Of a DNA stretch of 64,000 nt, positions 41,556 through 54,136 are shown piece after piece. A program made the position numbers and the translations under genes. The first letter of the stretch is position 1. Each line of letters opens with the position of its first letter. This DNA is from Arcuatula senhousia (taxonomy: Eukaryota > Mollusca > Bivalvia > Mytilida > Mytilidae). The stretch spans positions 58,339,702-58,403,701 of the forward strand of contig OZ020307.1 in assembly GCA_963971305.1 (NCBI GenBank). The letters are read 5' to 3'. The notes below the pieces were generated by a model. The model was not told the DNA's origin, searched no databases, and was given only the letters and a program-made list of their open reading frames with translations.

Positions 41556-43980
41556 TTAGCACTTGCAATACGCTTGAAACGACGTCTGGCGACAGATGCG
41601 TTTGGTTGAAGAACTCAACCAATCACGATACTTCTTTCTTGCGTTCAACCAGGGGTCGCTGTCATACTCTTCAGAGAGTGACTCACGATCTTTTGCAGCG
41701 ACATAGCTCTTTAACAGATTAATGAAATTCTCCCATTCTTTGTCTGAGTTGAAATACTGCTTTAAGAGCGGATTTTCTGCTTGAATAAGACGTTGAGCCC
41801 TGCCAATTAAAGGCTCGTTTCCTTCATCTTTCAGGCCATATACACTCTTAAGTTTAGTGAGACAATCTTCAATTCTTTCCTGGTTGATGCTTCGTAAAGC
41901 TAAAAATAGTTCTTCTCTTAAATTGTCTTGCTTTTTTGATATCGAACCTTCATGAAACATTGTGTCAAGTCGAGCTAATAACTTAACTCCCTTACCTCGG
42001 AAAGACTCTGCCGCGTTATCTCGATTTTCCAGAATTCTTGGGATATTTTCCTCCATGTATGGCCCATGCATGCCTGTTTTCCCATCCATAAACCTAAGGA
42101 CCTGAGCACCACCAATCCCAATACCATCAACTCCAGCATAGACAGCATGCTTGATTTCGTCAAATTTGAAACCAGCAGAGAAGTAGGTAATAAGTCCACG
42201 TAGATGTGCTTCATGGACGATGGTCAGGGCTTCTTCAAATGTTAGCTGGTACATTATACATTTTGAAGGATATGTATCACTGGCACCATCCCACGTGATC
42301 TTGTCAAAGCCACCAATCGAAGTTATTTCAATAGCCCTGGTTGCAATTTCGATTCTCTGTGATAGCTCTATTGGTTCATCAGCCATGTAGTCGTCCAAAA
42401 TAACCTGATTTAGATTCCACGCAGCGGACAAAACCTGGGTTTTTCGTTTCTGAACTTGTCCTCTCAAGGTGCGCATGTAACGGACTGCATCGGATGTGGA
42501 AAGTCCTTCCATTGACACTTTGCACTCCGCTGCTCCTTGGGAGAAAGCTGCCGAGGCGGATGCAGCTGTTATATGCACCAGCTTCAAAAAGTCCTCTTTA
42601 AAATCACCCGAGTCTTTGACACACCGTCCAACAAAGTACGTTGTAGGTGCACATGAGCCGACATGAAGACGCACCTTAGCGAAATCCATTAAAGAAGGTA
42701 TGCGATACGATTCTATTTTTTCTCTCGGAAGATTATGTGGACGTTCCAAATGCTCGACATGCACTATGGCCCCTTTCATCCAGTCGTTGAACCTAGTGGT
42801 GCCCAGAACATGGCCATCTCCCGGGTCTGTTAAGGACATGTATGTTTGGGTAAAAGGTCGAAATCCCGGTGTTCCAAGACATCGAGCAGTTGAATGTTGA
42901 CTCTGAAGTCCGTTGGCGATGTTGTAGTAAGCAAGCTGAAAGGCGAGAAATTCGATTGGTGATGGTTGCCTTGCTTCGTCACGAAGTGCCTGCGACAAAC
43001 TACAAACGGCGGGTAGGAAATCTTGACCCAACTTCTCAGTATTCCAATGCAGATGGAGTTTGTTGGTGGCCTCGTCAGAACTGGCTTCAAACAAAACCTT
43101 ATCACCAGAATAAATGGGCAAAACACCAATGTAAAGTTCATTTTCCACGCCCCATTTCTGTGTGACGTTGTGTGCAAGTTGACTTATCACCTCTAGTTGT
43201 TTCATCATGTCTTTTATAAGACTGCTGTTCATAATTTTCGTACAACAACTTTTAAAGTCTTCTTTCGTCTCGTCTTTCCCGCTGAAAATTCTTTCCAGTC
43301 TAGCCGTGACTGCGTCTTTAGCGGCTTGCATTCCTACCGCGACCCTGGTAGGCAGTTCGTTCTGTGATGTAAACGGCTTGTCTAAACTATCAACCTTCAC
43401 CTTGACATTATAGAGATTCTGAAGAATATCTTGCAGAAAAGATAAGGAGAGGTGTCTAAGTTTTCCAACTCCAACAGTGCACGTTTTGGTACTCTGAAAA
43501 AAAAGAAGAATATATTGGTAATTTGTGGATTCAGTTGCAAATATTGCAAACAATTAATATATTAGAAATTATTGCATATTTATAGGCTTGTTTATTGTAT
43601 TTCTGAATCTCGTTTTTTTAATACAAATTCAATTACTTTTTTTAGCTCTGAAACACAAAATTTTGCTAGTTTGTACCAAACAATTGCAACAATTGAAATA
43701 ATGCAATTAAAAAAATTAAGCACACACACAAAAAAATAATATAAAATACAAACAATAGAAATTGAAAAATAAATAAAAGTAATTTGATCATTGTTCTAAT
43801 TAATAATAGCTAATTTTTTTATGCTGCTATATGCATCTATTCAATCAAAAGTATACAATTAAATTAATTTAGATAAAAGTTCAGATGTTTATTAAGAATG
43901 AAGTATTTTCATCTTCAAAAAAAGGTTCAAAATAAAAGCAAATCCCCCAAAACTGAATAATTTAAGCTAATACATACCAT
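41556..43980 (-). CDS. Uncharacterised 646-aa protein with a beta/alpha-barrel-like C-terminal half
   Basis: Two coding pieces: the ATG alone at 43980-43978 (donor gtatgt), then exon 43493-41556 (acceptor tttttttcag), giving MSTKTCTVGVGKLRHL... for 646 aa. No signal peptide, membrane segment or recognised N-terminal domain. Residues from about 310 to 465 show spaced strand-like blocks: RLHVGSCAP, ECKVSMEGL, FDKITWDGASD (about 396-406), GLITYFSAGFK (about 430-440), GVDGIGIGGAQVLR (about 454-467). The last resembles the phosphate-binding end of a TIM barrel. Spacing and blocks remind me of the MfnB/DUF556 aldolase-like enzymes, whose catalytic Lys would match ECKVS and Asp WDG. This comparison is from memory and weak. 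The 180-residue C-terminal part is charged and helical. The long uninterrupted frame with splice support makes the gene firm; the function is open. Confidence 0.88.
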
Positions 43981-44090
43981 CTTCTTGTAAGTAGTTTCAG
44001 TGCTTCAAATAAATAAATGAAAATAAATAAGTAAATAGCAAGTCGTTCTACTTGTGGTCAAGTGGCTTTTAATCAACCCTCAGTTTTCAA
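43978..44090 (-). CDS. First exon of the 646-aa gene (5' UTR plus ATG)
   Basis: The ATG is the last codon of the exon (context aagaagATG), directly followed by gtatgt. The cap site near 44090 is inferred from the TATA box, so the 5' UTR is about 110 nt. Confidence 0.7.
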
Positions 44091-44116
44091 TGAATGAAAG
44101 TGGTCGGTTGTTGTCC

Positions 44117-44123
44117 TTATATA
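44117..44123 (-). promoter_or_regulatory. TATA box of the 646-aa gene
   Basis: TATATAAGG on the minus strand, about 140 nt before the ATG, with no other coding exon between. Confidence 0.65.
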
Positions 44124-44131
44124 CAGATGGA

Positions 44132-44141
44132 GGAGTTTCCC
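44132..44141 (-). promoter_or_regulatory. kappaB-like site GGGAAACTCC
   Basis: Exact fit to GGGRNNYYCC, about 9 bp upstream of the TATA box. Suggests control by a Rel/NF-kappaB factor; functional status not known. Confidence 0.45.
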
Positions 44142-44349
44142 TAAGGTCCGGAAAGTTATAATTAGAAAACTTGTAAATTTTACAAATCCTTGACGACCTT
44201 TATTGAAAGAAAATAACATTGTTTGGACATACCAGGAAATTCACATGGGTGGATGATCATGCGTAGTAATACTGAGAATTTTCGCCAAATTCTTAACATG
44301 GCTATTTATGGCTTCAAACAAAAGCGCGTAGGAAAACTTGACAATTGTT

Positions 44350-47300
44350 TCAGAAGACAATGGTAGTTTTAAAGCGTTTTCCCTGTTTATGTAAAACACT
44401 TATCCAAGTTGTGTATTGCTTTATAATACAAATGACCTTGTGCTAAATTTCTTCGATTCATAGAGAATTCCATATAGGGTTAACCATATATTTATCTTTT
44501 ATCTTTCCTTCAAGTGAGCTCAAAAAGGAAAAGAAAGATAGAGGTAACCTTGCAAAACTTTTAAGCTGCAGTAAAGGCGACAATACAGATTTTTAAAATC
44601 CATTTCGAATTTGCTTTGAAAAAAAACCCAACTTTTTTTATATTCAAGAAACCATAACAGGATATTAAGCTACAGTAACTAACACTTTGAACATGTTCAA
44701 ATACGTCTTTCAGAGACTTTCTTTGCAGTCGTGTCTACGAATAAGTGTCCCTGTATGTCGTGCACCCCTATATGTATGAAGTACTTAAGCTGAACGTCAA
44801 TGCACGATTTGTTCAGCGGCACCACAAATGATGTCATAAGAAGTACAATGTATTTTAAAAGGAATTGGAATGTTTTCAAAGAACTATAATTCTGTTGTTT
44901 CTTTTTATGTCCTAATTGCTTTATCGATACTACTTTTTTTCTTGAACTTGTTTTATTCTGTTAACTTTGGTAACATTTGGTTCCACTACTTTCGTTAAGT
45001 TTATTTATATGGTTTTTTTTTGTTTTTTTTATGGTTTGATTTTATCTAATTAACAAGAAGTAGTTATAATTTTGGGTTTGTTTTACATTAAAAATTTTAT
45101 TTAGATAAATCAAACTTATGATGGCTGAAATATCGACCGACAGGACAATAAACAAACAACAATCAATCATGACAATCAATCTTGTATGCCAACAGTTCCA
45201 AAAGCAACATGAAGTCATGTGTTATATTAACTCCAGAGAATCCTTTCTATATAAAATTCTAGTCAGTTCATTCTTCTTGTTGAATTCACTGTTGTTGTTT
45301 TTTTTAGCAGCCTGTTGTCTATAGTGCACCTTATTGTACAACGTTGCTTCTTCATTTTCAATTGATCTGGCGAATTTTTGCTATTCATTTTGGACCTCAG
45401 GCACTCAAGTAATTAGTTCATGCACAATGTGCATGACAGTTTATTGATACTTGATATGCTTCGCTCTTATTTGTATATTTACCTAAAGTAATACTGATGT
45501 ATTTTATTTGCAGAAGTGGTATAGGGGTTTCAAAAGTGATAAGTTTCAAAGTTTTTTTTTTCAGATGTGAATATGCATCCAATATCTATGGCGAAGGTTG
45601 CTCTGCAATACAAGATACCTTATTTTTCGCGGATTTAAAAAAAATGGAAGAGTTTTTTTAGGGATCTCTATTTTAGCGAATACTTTTATTCGATTATAAT
45701 CTTTACATATGCTATTTACGAGGTTTTATTTTCGCAGGTTTATATTTTCGCGAGTTCCCAAGTATCGCGAAAAAGCGGAAACAAATACCCGAGAAAAAAA
45801 AACCTTATAGTATACGGTAGTCATTTCTAATTCTCAATAAGAGTGCCTTTTCGTTGTTATAAATGGAAGACATTTAATAAATTTTATTTTCTTTGTAAAT
45901 GTTTACTATTTTGTTGCGATACCGGATAGCACAGCAATCAGGGTTGGGACCATTACTTTAACACCTATCACGATGAATCCGATTGGCTCTTTCTTACGTA
46001 GACGAGGAAGCTTGCAGGCATTTCAGCATAAACTAAGCGGACAGTGTTTAGCTACACCTAAGGTGTGTTTCGTTTCTATATGACTTAACTGAATAGAAAC
46101 ACTATAGCTTTAACAACCTAGATTTATTTATATATATTTATATATATAATGAGGAAAGTTGGGAAAAAATCGTGCAAGGTGTCCAGAAACAAAATGTGCG
46201 TATATTAAATCTAGATTTGAGTCAGCTTTGGTTATTATTGGGCATTAAAGAATTTAAATCAAGAAAAAAAATACAAATGGATATTGACAAGCCTTTATTT
46301 TTCACGAATGTGATATAAACATAAACCGGATAGCGCGAAGAAAAGAAAAAAATATGTTAAACATCAAAGCGATTTTTGAGTGGTCCTTTTCCTTCCAATA
46401 AGGAAATAAAACATAAAACAATCACGACCATTTTATAGAAGTGTTATTAATCAGATAATTTAGAGGAATAGGGGTCATTCATTATACTTATACGTGGGTT
46501 GAGCAATAAGTTTCTAAATTGTTTGTTTATATTTCAATATTGTTCTATTCCCAAACATAAGCTTGTCTTCGTTTGCTTGTTTTGTATCGTCCTCTTGATA
46601 TTTTAGCTACTTTAGTCCATGTATTATAATTTTTTGGCACTAGCCTTGATTAGACGAAACGCACAAACAGATGAAGTTTAAAAATTCTCACTCTGAAACT
46701 TGTTTTATAAGATAATATGAGTAAACTTGTCAAAATGCACACACCATTATACAAAATATTGAATGTTCTTCAAAGAGTAAAAACGCATTTTCTTTATTTT
46801 ATTATTTTGCATTCTACCTTATAATTCTCAGGATAATATATGTGTAAAGCAAGTGCTGGTAAGTGGACAAATGATATAAAAATGATAGGTTGACAAGCTG
46901 CTTCCGACTCCCGGAACCCCCCCCCCCCCCTGGATCCGTCACTGTACTTTTGCTACTTTTAGTACGAAGCTGTCAGGGAAGGTAAGGTTATGGTACAGAA
47001 AGCCTGACCTTTAACCCCCTAACTCCCCTAAACAGCTTCTAATGAGGGCAATCTGTACGGTATGCATAACGCGGTTCAATATGTTTTTGAAAAGATCATA
47101 AGGATATGAGAACTTGACCAGATGTCACAGTAATAAATTTATACATTTAAAATTGACACTTATAATGACCACGGTGATCAGTTCGTTTATTGGCTTATCC
47201 GGGTACAGCCTTCAATATTTCAGTTAAATACTCATTACTTAGTTAGATTTTAAATGGCAAACAAAAATATGCCGGATTAACTGATAATGTGACGATTATG

Positions 47301-48660
47301 TAAATAAAGATGGAATGTGTCCCAGTCTCAGCGCAGGAAGGAAGTAGACGTCCAACAGATCTGAAAGTCATGCTAAACCACCATACCAAATTTCACTGAA
47401 TCGTTCTCATGTACGGTTTTTGGGAAAGCCTAACGAAAATTCGTACGAACGGACGGACTTGTACAGCGTAGGGACGGACTTTCTATATGCCTCTTGCATG
47501 TTTGTTCAGGGGCAAAAATGACCTCCTAAGACCGATGAAGATAAAAAATCAGACCGAAAATCAGTTTTGGCTTGACTGAGTAATTTTGTTTAATCAAAAT
47601 AAGTTTTTGGTGGCTATTCGTGACAAACAAGAAAACTATTGAGCATAGTTGAGTCGAGTAAGCGTTGCAGCTTTGAAAAAGGTCCTGTGATATTTATATA
47701 TTTTGTAAATGATAGACAAGGGTTTCAACTATCAAATTTCTGAACTGAAGATGACCCCACTTATATAATAATAACGATTAACTCATAGTTTTCATTATTT
47801 CTTGATTTTACCAGACCAAACTTACCCTCATCAAATTTAGTAAACATTTATCCACCACAGGTTCTATACGCAATACGAATAATTTTATGATTCTTAACGG
47901 TTTTGACGTCACAAGAACAGTCAGCAACACTGTGCGCAAACTGCAACGTCTTTAAAAAACACGAACATCTGCATTTTTTTCCCACTTTAAATTCACATAT
48001 CATGATAAATAATATAAACAATAATTTGGACAAATAGTAATACAAAATTGAGGCTTTGAGAACAAACATTTTTTACTTGTCAACGAGAGAAAGGACAGTT
48101 ACTTTGGTATCAAATAATGCGTATCGATATCACCAACAATGGTTCACAGTTAGCACTCAAAATTTATAAATCTTGACTGTAAGCATGTGTTTTGCAATAA
48201 ATGAAAATGAAAATAGTTGATTGTTTACATTTCGCCGCCATCGTCATTAACATCGTAAAAAAATTAAACACACCAAGATTTTTTCTGCAGGGGAGATAAT
48301 TGAATACTAGATATAAAGACTGTGTTTGTCTGGCTTTATTTTTGTGCGTGTCAAACAATTTCTTTCAGTAATATCTACTCTATTTAACTAATGCTGTCTT
48401 TTTTCTAGGAAATCCATGATTTGAATGGGGATTTGTTTATTAACCTGCTGAGAATTTTATTTTTGACCGAATAGCGTTAATTTCAAAATCAAGTACACTT
48501 ACATGCAGTAATGTCAATGTTCTCGTGTTTCAATGAAGACAAAAGTAGATTTTAAGCGTTTTCCTGTTTACTTATATAAAATAACTTGTCCAAAGTTGTC
48601 TATTGTTATAAAATCTTCCCTATGCTCAATTCCAAAAGAAATCCATATATGGTAATCCAC
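44350..48660. other. Gene-free region with degenerate duplicated blocks
   Basis: No supported exon. 44350-44490 (sequence just upstream of the 646-aa gene) is related to 48535-48660. 47160-47230 and 47600-47800 are related to 58960-59040 and 59440-59645. 45600-45825 is an imperfect inverted element with ttttcgcg/cgcgaaaa words. 46919-46932 is a C-run. Confidence 0.5.
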
Positions 48661-48889
48661 AAAGTCTCTCTTTCCCTGTGACAATTCATTCACTTCATAA
48701 AAAAAAGATCGAGACAATCATGACTTTCGATTTCTCCACACTTTACACATGACCAACTCAATTTACGATTTGCACAGCTGTTAAGAGCAGTTTTAAATGC
48801 AGGAGCAAATGTCTGGTAGTCGATCAAGACTTACTATTAAGACTTACTTTGTACCTAATGAGTTTAAGATAAATAACAAATTTATAATA

Positions 48890-49235
48890 GACCAACTATT
48901 CGACATGCGCAACTTTCCTACAGAAAACATATATGTTCAGTTAGGTGGACGTGTTTTTCAGTCCCATTTTTAGCAAACAATAGGGATTCCAATGAGCACT
49001 GATTGTGCACCATTGCTTGCTTGCTTATTCTAGAAAGTATGCTTCATGTTTAGAATTACATCTCGAAATTGACTTTGGAAGACTTGCAACAAAACCCTTT
49101 GACAAACGTGATGCCTTCAACTTTCCAATCGTCAACTTTCCCTTCTTGTGTAGCAACATTCCGCTCACTCCAGTTTATGGAGTTTTCGTGTCACAGTTGA
49201 TTGGTTACTCCAGAGCTTACAATCGGTTCACTTAA
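48890..49235 (+). pseudogene. Reverse transcriptase relic, copy A (Penelope-like?)
   Basis: Fragments in order: ENIYVQLGGRVFQSHF, then IGIPMSTDCAPLLACLF (RT motif usually GIPMGTNCAPLLADLF), then directly KYASCLELHLEIDFG and KRDAFNFPIVNFPFLCSNIP, GVFVSQLIGYSRA. The segment with the catalytic DD motif is missing: an internal deletion joins the two parts. The same deletion exists in copy B. The family is common in invertebrate genomes; the Penelope-like label is an inference. Confidence 0.65.
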
Positions 49236-49586
49236 CAGAGCGACACAGATTTTTAAGAAAATTTGCAGACATATAGTTCTAAGTGATAAACATATATATA
49301 AGAAATAAAAAATGGGTGTTTTCCCGTTCAGGTAAAAAACATCAAGTCAGAATGATCGTGATTGGTTTTGTAATGATGTCCCAACCCTATTTGATATCCT
49401 ACCCAGTTTGGCAGCAAACTACATCGACCGAACAACATCTAAACAAAAAAAACTACTAAAATGTTAAACAAACAGAATAGATATATTGTGAAGAAAAGAT
49501 GGGTCGATTGGAGCAAGGTGCCCAGAAACAAACTTATTCACACGTTTATCTTTTTGGTTGAGTAATCTTTAGTTTATATAAAATAT

Positions 49587-49908
49587 AAGAAAAACATTTA
49601 TTGACTCAATACAAAAACAATATGCTAATTTTAACCAGCTTGAAACCATTGATAAATTGATTTTTGTACTTAACCCAAATATGGATGTTTTGCCCACGGT
49701 TGTTGATTTTATAAAGCAATCATTTGAGTTGCGACAATGAGATCCACATTGGTCAAAGTCATACATATTTGTATATACTATATAATGTCTTTGTATGTAG
49801 AGTTACATGTTCATTGTTTATTGTATGTTTTTACACGTATATTTGTATTTGCTTAACCTCTTTGAGGTTTTTATCATGCAATAAAGTTATATATTATATT
49901 ATAAAACA
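49587..49908 (+). mobile_element. Insertion in copy A with TATAAAA target duplication
   Basis: About 320 bp absent from copy B. TATAAAA occurs at both edges and once at the empty site (about 57675 in copy B). The right end (tgaggtttttatcatgcaataaagttatatattatatt) contains AATAAA, suggesting a short retroposon. Confidence 0.7.
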
Positions 49909-50984
49909 TTTTAGATATTCAAAAGAAAAAAAACAAAACAACAAAAAACAATTGAATTTGATAAGATTTTATTTACTTGAGTGTATTTATAAATGTCAAC
50001 CGGATGAAACGAAGAAAGAAGAAGATGTTATAAGACAACCATGCAAAGTGATTTAGAGTGATGCAAGGACCAATGAGAAAAAACATGTAGAAGTGTAATC
50101 AACGTCAAATTTAAAACTAGGTCAAGTATTGTAGTAAACTTGCATGTAAGACCAATGCATTTTATTTTTTACATATTTGTTTATCCTGGATTGGGAAACA
50201 AGCGTCATGCTTCTATTAATCCCTCTCCAGTTTGCAGTTTGTGAGATATTTAGATGAGCGATGGGGCCTGTAAAAACTAACCCTACCCGTGAATATACCA
50301 ATACATAGGTTAAACCTTCTCCCAAACATGAGATAGTTATCGTTTTGTATTTTTGATACTTTAGTTTTAATATTGTGCTCTTAAGTGGTGTTAAGTTTGG
50401 CATTACAATGTTTAGGAAGAAAGTCCCCGGTGAGTGAGCCGTTACTTCTGGAAATTCGTGTTCATTTGATCAGTGGGTGCAACAATCAAGAACTGCCAGA
50501 GCATCAAAGATCACTTTCATTTTCAAGAGAGCTTCAACTTTCGATTTGAATAGCTTCTTAAATTTATTTCAGTGAAATATTTATTACTTTGTACGATTTT
50601 TTGGAGTGACAAACAAAAACTCAGTCCAGTAAACTAAATACAAAAAAATGCAGTAACAGTAGGATTAATAGAATCAATTTTGAAAACATTAAACAGTTTT
50701 TAATGTCTTTTGACCCTATAATCCTATATCGGTAAATTAGCAAACTACAGATGTTCACAACTGTAAATTTTTATGGGTTGTATCTCTTTTCTGACCCCCG
50801 AGTTCAGTTATTTTGTTTTTAAAGTAAAAAAAAATAAAGTGAATGAGTGAGTTGGCGTTTTACGCCATTGCAACGCTATATAGGTTATTTAAAGGTGATG
50901 AACATGAAAAGGATGATAAAATGAACATGAAATGATGATGATAATGAAATATGGGAGTGGGGTAGGAAACACAGGAAACAGTAT

Positions 50985-51483
50985 ACAGTTATTTAATGCC
51001 TGGTCATGGAGCAGTCAAAACTATTATCCCGAGGTGCTGTTACAGTAGATGATTTAGAAACTGTTGCTTGAGGCCGCAGGCCGAAGGCAACAGTTCTTAA
51101 GTCATCTCCTGAGCACCGAGGGCATAATACGCTCCCGAAGGGAGCGATAATGGTAGAAATGTCAATATTCTAGTTGTACTATGGGCTCAATTTTCCTTCA
51201 ACGTCCGGTAAACCACGCGCGGTTTCCCGGACTTTCTGCCTCTTTTTAACGCTTTTTTCCTTGAAAATTTCTGACGTCATTAAGCGCACACAGGACCCAC
51301 AAGAAAAGCTACTTTGTTTTATTTTCGAATAAGAATTTATTTCAATTAATTGCGGAATAAACATTTGAAAACTTATTTTAGCTTGTAAAATATTTAAGGA
51401 TACGTTCAAACTTCGGGAGCGTCACAGGTTTAACCTGCATCATATTAGTTTGACTGCTCCATGAACATGCATTAAATAACTGT
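50985..51483. mobile_element. 499-bp MITE with 38-bp inverted repeats
   Basis: Ends acagttatttaatgc.tg.tcatggagcagtcaaa and the inverse at 51446-51483. Internal smaller inverted repeats (aactgttgcttgaggccgcagg...aaggcaacagtt; gctcccgaagggagc). No coding. Confidence 0.8.
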
Positions 51484-51756
51484 TTTACTAATTTATAGAA
51501 ATACAGCGAAAGTGTGGCGCTCGTTTAACAGTGCGACGTCAAAAGAATTATGCGAGTTATGTCATACGATTTGTCAATTTTCCTGTGTGTTTTCCGCATA
51601 AAATGCACCAAGAGGTTCTCATAATCAAATTTAAGATAATTATGCATGGAAATCAGTTGATAAATGGCATGGGAATAATTTTTATTTATTATATGGGACG
51701 CAGTCCCACATATGTAGAAATTTCCAAAAGTTAATGGTTTGTATTATTTTCGAAAC

Positions 51757-51790
51757 GGATGTGCCGAGTGCGCGCAAGCGCACTAGGCAC
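51757..51790. repeat. Short GC-rich hairpin
   Basis: gtgccgagtgcgc and gcgcactaggcac around gcaa form a 13-bp stem with one mismatch. Confidence 0.6.
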
Positions 51791-52749
51791 AAATTTCTAT
51801 GGGCCAAAAATTCGATGCTTTTTTAAAATAAATTTTAAAATTGGCAGATTTAATACCCACAGTTAAATTTCTTTTAAAAATATACAGGAGAATACGGATG
51901 GAAAGTCAAAACTAAACTCTCTAAACATATTTTCAAAGAAACTCTCGTTGTCAAAAGAGATGAAATGATCTCGCCAAGTTCTCACGAGAATGGTCATTAT
52001 AAACAGGTGCGTTACAATTGTGATTAGTGATTGTTTATTAAGTAATAGAATGGCGATGTTTAAGACAATAACAATAAAAGATATTAAAAGCTTTACAACA
52101 CTGAATATTTAAAAAGATGGTCTTACCTTAGGCTGAGCTGATCATGGAGATATTTTAACCAATCCTGTGCACGTGCATGTTCCAGTGTTTTTTTTTTCCA
52201 AAATCCTGATTGAAACATTTCGTCATTTTCTGCCAGGTTTATACATCGATCTTCTCCACCCAATACTTCTAAAAAGATATATTGTTATACAGAAAATCAC
52301 CCAAAACCTGGCAAAAAAAAAGGATGCTTTGTTTACTTCTGCTGGAGCGTGAAATACTCTGACCGGGACGTCATGGATTACGTAACACCAAAAGAAGGTT
52401 ATTTCGTCCCGTCAACGTCATGCTATTACATTTTGACACTATTTTAGAATGTTACAAATTAAATATTTGTTATTTGCATAAATGATTCGATATTTGTAAA
52501 TTTTATGAGTTATTGATCAATGACATTTTTTTTTAATTATAACCGTAAAATACTTTTGACGTCGCTCTGTTCTGCGCATCGTTTACGCGCATGGAACAGT
52601 TCGTTCCAGAAGTGAAACAGTTAACTGTTACATGCTGACGTCATTTCAAAGAAAAAATTAATGAAAACATCCAAAATTACTTCATATGAAAAATATTGAC
52701 TATAAGTTAATAATAAATTTTGAATACCACAGGAAAAAGGGGAGTTATG

Positions 52750-53175
52750 CACGAAAGACCGGCAGTGCCATTGGTTCTGTCACATTTCTCGATTGATGCA
52801 AGGAATTTCTCATTTCCAAGTTGACATTTCGCACTGAGAAATGTCAACTTTGAACTCAGAAATATCAACTCGGAAGTGCGAAAAGTGAACTTGGAACTGA
52901 GAAATGTCAACTTGGAAGTGCGAAATGTCATCTTGGAACAGAGAAATGTCAACTTGGAAGTGCAAAATGTTCTTGTCAACTTGGAACTAAGAAATGTCAA
53001 CTTGGAAGTGCGAAATGTCAACTTGGAACTGAGAAATGTCAACTTGGAACTAAGAAATGTCAACTTGGAACTAAGAAATGTCAACTTGGAAGTGCGAACT
53101 GTTAACTTGCAAATGAGAAATTTCTCGCATCAATCGAGATATGTGACAGAACCGATGAGACTACCGGTCTTTCAT
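52750..53175. mobile_element. TIR element built around a 21-bp minisatellite
   Basis: About 70-bp inverted ends (gaaagaccgg, ggttctgtcacat, tctcgattgatgc, aatttctcattt blocks in mirror order). AGTTATG directly repeated at 52743-52749 and 53176-53182 as target duplication. The interior (52830-53120) is about 14 units of aatgtcaacttggaa(c/g)tgag-type 21-mers. Confidence 0.85.
52830..53120. repeat. 21-bp minisatellite
   Basis: Period 21 bp, about 14 units, alternating two variants (ggaactgag and ggaagtgcg). It leaves long frames open on both strands (VNLELRN repeats); these are by-products, not genes. Confidence 0.9.
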
Positions 53176-53182
53176 AGTTATG

Positions 53183-53500
53183 GGTAGGGGCGGAAAATTA
53201 AGCCTATGTGGTGCACTACTTGGCGTCCACAAAGGGGTCTATTACGCGCATGAAGCGTGGCACTCTCCACACGCGTTGGCCAACTATGTTCGGCGGTCAG
53301 GATTTCCGTATTATAGACCTGGCAATCCCTGTGGACAAGGGCTACCCTATTCAACCACCTAGGGTACACACTTGGTCGCTCTGTGGGCTGAGCATTGACC
53401 CAACGTCAGAATTCCAAGACCCTTAGTCGCCTCTTGTGACAAGCTAGGCTCTGCTGCGGGCCTATTGGCCTCCTAGGCACCGCAAGGGACTTGCACTGTG
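53183..53500. repeat. GC-rich relic, possibly SINE/LINE tail
   Basis: Unusually GC-rich for the region, ending in a gtcgcctcttgtgacaagc hairpin-like motif. Suspected dispersed-element tail, not confirmed. Confidence 0.35.
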
Positions 53501-54136
53501 GTTGATATGAAAATATTGAAAAAAAATTGTATGGTAGGTATAACGTCATTTAAAAACTAATAAATAAATTTAAGAGTATTTTTAGTGTCTTTTGCGTTGT
53601 TTAGAAATTAAGACCATTTTCCAATGAACCAAAGAATCATGCAAAGAATTCGATTGACTTATACAGCTATTAATATACGCCCATAGAAATATAATTGATG
53701 GCAAACTCCGCCCAAAATAAATCTACTGTCAAACCAGTTTAACCGGTTTTCGGAATCTCAAAACAACATCGAATACACAACTTTATCATTCGGCAAAATT
53801 TCCTCTTAACCAAAGATACAAAAATAATTAGAAAATAGAGAATTGTTAGTTGCATTTATGTTGAAAGAATTTTTTTCTGTTAACTTTAAAAAAAGAAGAA
53901 TTTTATTGGATTTTTCTATCGTGCAATTAAAGTCCTAAATCTTAATGTCAAATCCAGTGTAAACCAGAATACAACCTAAAGAATTTTGACTTTGTAGTTG
54001 CACGGACTCTGCGTGCTTTTTGATTGATAGGTGTAAATATTAATGCGCTAGATTGATTAACTGATTTTAAAATAATTTAGGTTAGAAATGTTATTTTGAT
54101 ATTTTTTACGCAGAATGTACTATAAAATTTATTTAT

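Larger units (their letters stand above)
48640..50720 (+). repeat. Segmental duplication, copy A
   Basis: Co-linear with 56371-59175 at high identity (about 90-95% by eye). Begins catatatggtaatccacaaag, contains the reverse transcriptase relic at 48890-49235 and the identical block at 50131-50417. Carries an insertion at about 49587-49908 that copy B lacks. Confidence 0.85.

Noticed and set aside
42830..43177. Frames antisense or shifted to the 646-aa gene
   Set aside because: Shadows of a long coding exon; the main frame has coherent protein character and splice support.
52707..53187. Repetitive 100-125 aa frames on both strands (VNLELRN / SKLTFLS repeats)
   Set aside because: Translation of a 21-bp minisatellite inside a TIR element; a period divisible by three keeps frames open by chance.
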